Of a stretch of DNA of 64,000 nucleotides, positions 63,001 through 64,000 are shown piece after piece. This DNA comes from Pyrocephalus nanus (taxonomy: Eukaryota; Chordata; Aves; Passeriformes; Tyrannidae): assembly GCA_038380795.1 (NCBI GenBank), contig CM076264.1, positions 6,326,001 to 6,390,000 of the forward strand. The letters run 5' to 3'. Each line of letters starts with the position of its first letter. Position 1 is the first letter of the stretch. The notes beneath the pieces were generated by a model. The model saw only the letters and a program-made list of their open reading frames with translations, ran no database searches and was not told the origin of the DNA. A program made the translations under genes and the position numbers.

Positions 63001-64000
63001 GTATTAGAACTCTGTTACTTAAAAATTTACCAATATGCAATTGTAAGCATAAAAGTAATAAGAAATGTAAAATCTTTAAAGAAGAGGATGAAGCTGAGTG
63101 TAAGAAGATTCTATGGAAACAGTGCTATACCACAGCTCTCAAAGTTTGTGTTTTTTTAATGACCATCTTTGTTCTATATCAAGAATATCAACTGAAGATT
63201 TTCAACAAACATTTTGGGTATTTTATGTCTCTAGATACATCTCAAGTAGGTAAAATACAATTTCCTGAAAACAGGGCCTGGAAGGCTTTGCAGCAGAGAG
63301 AGAAATCTCTGTTTTTGTTGGCTTTCCTGCTTTGCCTGCAATGGGACAAGTGAACTCCAGTTGCTGTCTGTGCTGTGCCAGGTTGTCCCAGGAACTGCCT
63401 GCTTTGATTCACCTCTTGCTCTCTCTGTCCTGCACTTGGGCCGAATCAGCAGTCCTGTGATACCTTCCATTTAAGAAGGTGTTGGGTTTGTAGTTCTTCC
63501 TTCAAAGGCTGGTTTATTGGATGCTGCGGTTTCACCTGTGGGGAACACTAAGAGCTGGAAACAGATGAAAAATCTACAGATACAAAAAGTGGAATTTTTT
63601 TTTTTTTTTAACTTGGTCATAGTTTGTGGCTGGTATTCCACTATAGGGAAAAGTTGAAACAAGTAACACTTCTCATAAATATGAGTGAGATTTTGTGGTT
63701 TGGAAGTGAAAGCTTGGTATTACAGAGAAAATTTCTTTCCAAAGAAAGAGCATGAGAATTCTTACTGGATTCTGCTGAATGAGAACAACATTGGAATGAT
63801 AGTTACTTGACCTGAAGTGTTTCAGCAAATGGGGATCACCCTCTGTTTGAATAAGTCGTGTTCATCCCTCCACACCTTGATTTCTTTGTTATGCTTTGTT
63901 AATAAGGGGCAAAACCATGATCTACTGTGTTTAAATGTTTCAGTTGTGCAAGTAGTTTGTACTTAAAAAGAGGGTGTCTGTAATGCATAACAATGTGCAG
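60010..64000. other. Downstream flank of INTU
   Basis: No exon of the next gene is recognised; in mammals it would be SLC25A31. A small direct repeat of AATGTAAGATTTTGG occurs at 60111 and 60131. The rest is AT-rich sequence with short chance ORFs. Confidence 0.6.

Overview
This is a window of bird nuclear DNA. The clearest sign is several copies of the avian CR1 LINE tail (for example 27871-27955, 37893-38335 and 47484-47672). The genome is AT-rich, with long introns and GT-AG splicing. The CR1 style and a likely endogenous-retrovirus LTR at about 52.26 kb suggest a neoavian, perhaps a songbird, but the species cannot be fixed from sequence alone.

The main content is one complete protein-coding gene on the + strand, INTU (inturned planar cell polarity protein). 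I assembled 16 coding exons by eye, from an ATG at 27117 to a TAG at 59244-59246. Every junction is GT-AG and the reading frame stays open. The spliced CDS is 2802 nt (933 codons plus stop), close to the roughly 942 residues of human INTU. The protein has a PDZ domain (about residues 185-268), longin-like regions and the conserved C-terminus. A CpG-rich promoter precedes exon 1 (about 26.88-27.34 kb), and a 3' UTR follows with a canonical AATAAA at 59983.

Layout: 1-20.5 kb is gene-poor AT-rich sequence with a few simple repeats and one strong inverted repeat (17914-17947). At 20.58-20.79 kb the minus strand carries a coding-looking segment with splice-like edges that I cannot name. A second CpG island lies at about 21.72-22.36 kb with a possible first exon (22008-22096), followed by a (GGGAA)n array of about 165 bp. 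22.5-26.9 kb shows no clear gene. 27.1-60.0 kb is INTU, whose introns hold all the CR1 pieces I recognised. 60.0-64.0 kb is downstream flank without a recognised gene.

INTU is a core CPLANE component. With FUZ and WDPCP it controls basal body docking, recruitment of intraflagellar transport proteins and cilium assembly, and so affects planar polarity and Hedgehog signalling. No bacterial-type system (operon, CRISPR, phage) is present. The points most worth checking are the unidentified minus-strand exon and the upstream CpG island, whose candidate exon is phase-compatible with INTU exon 2.
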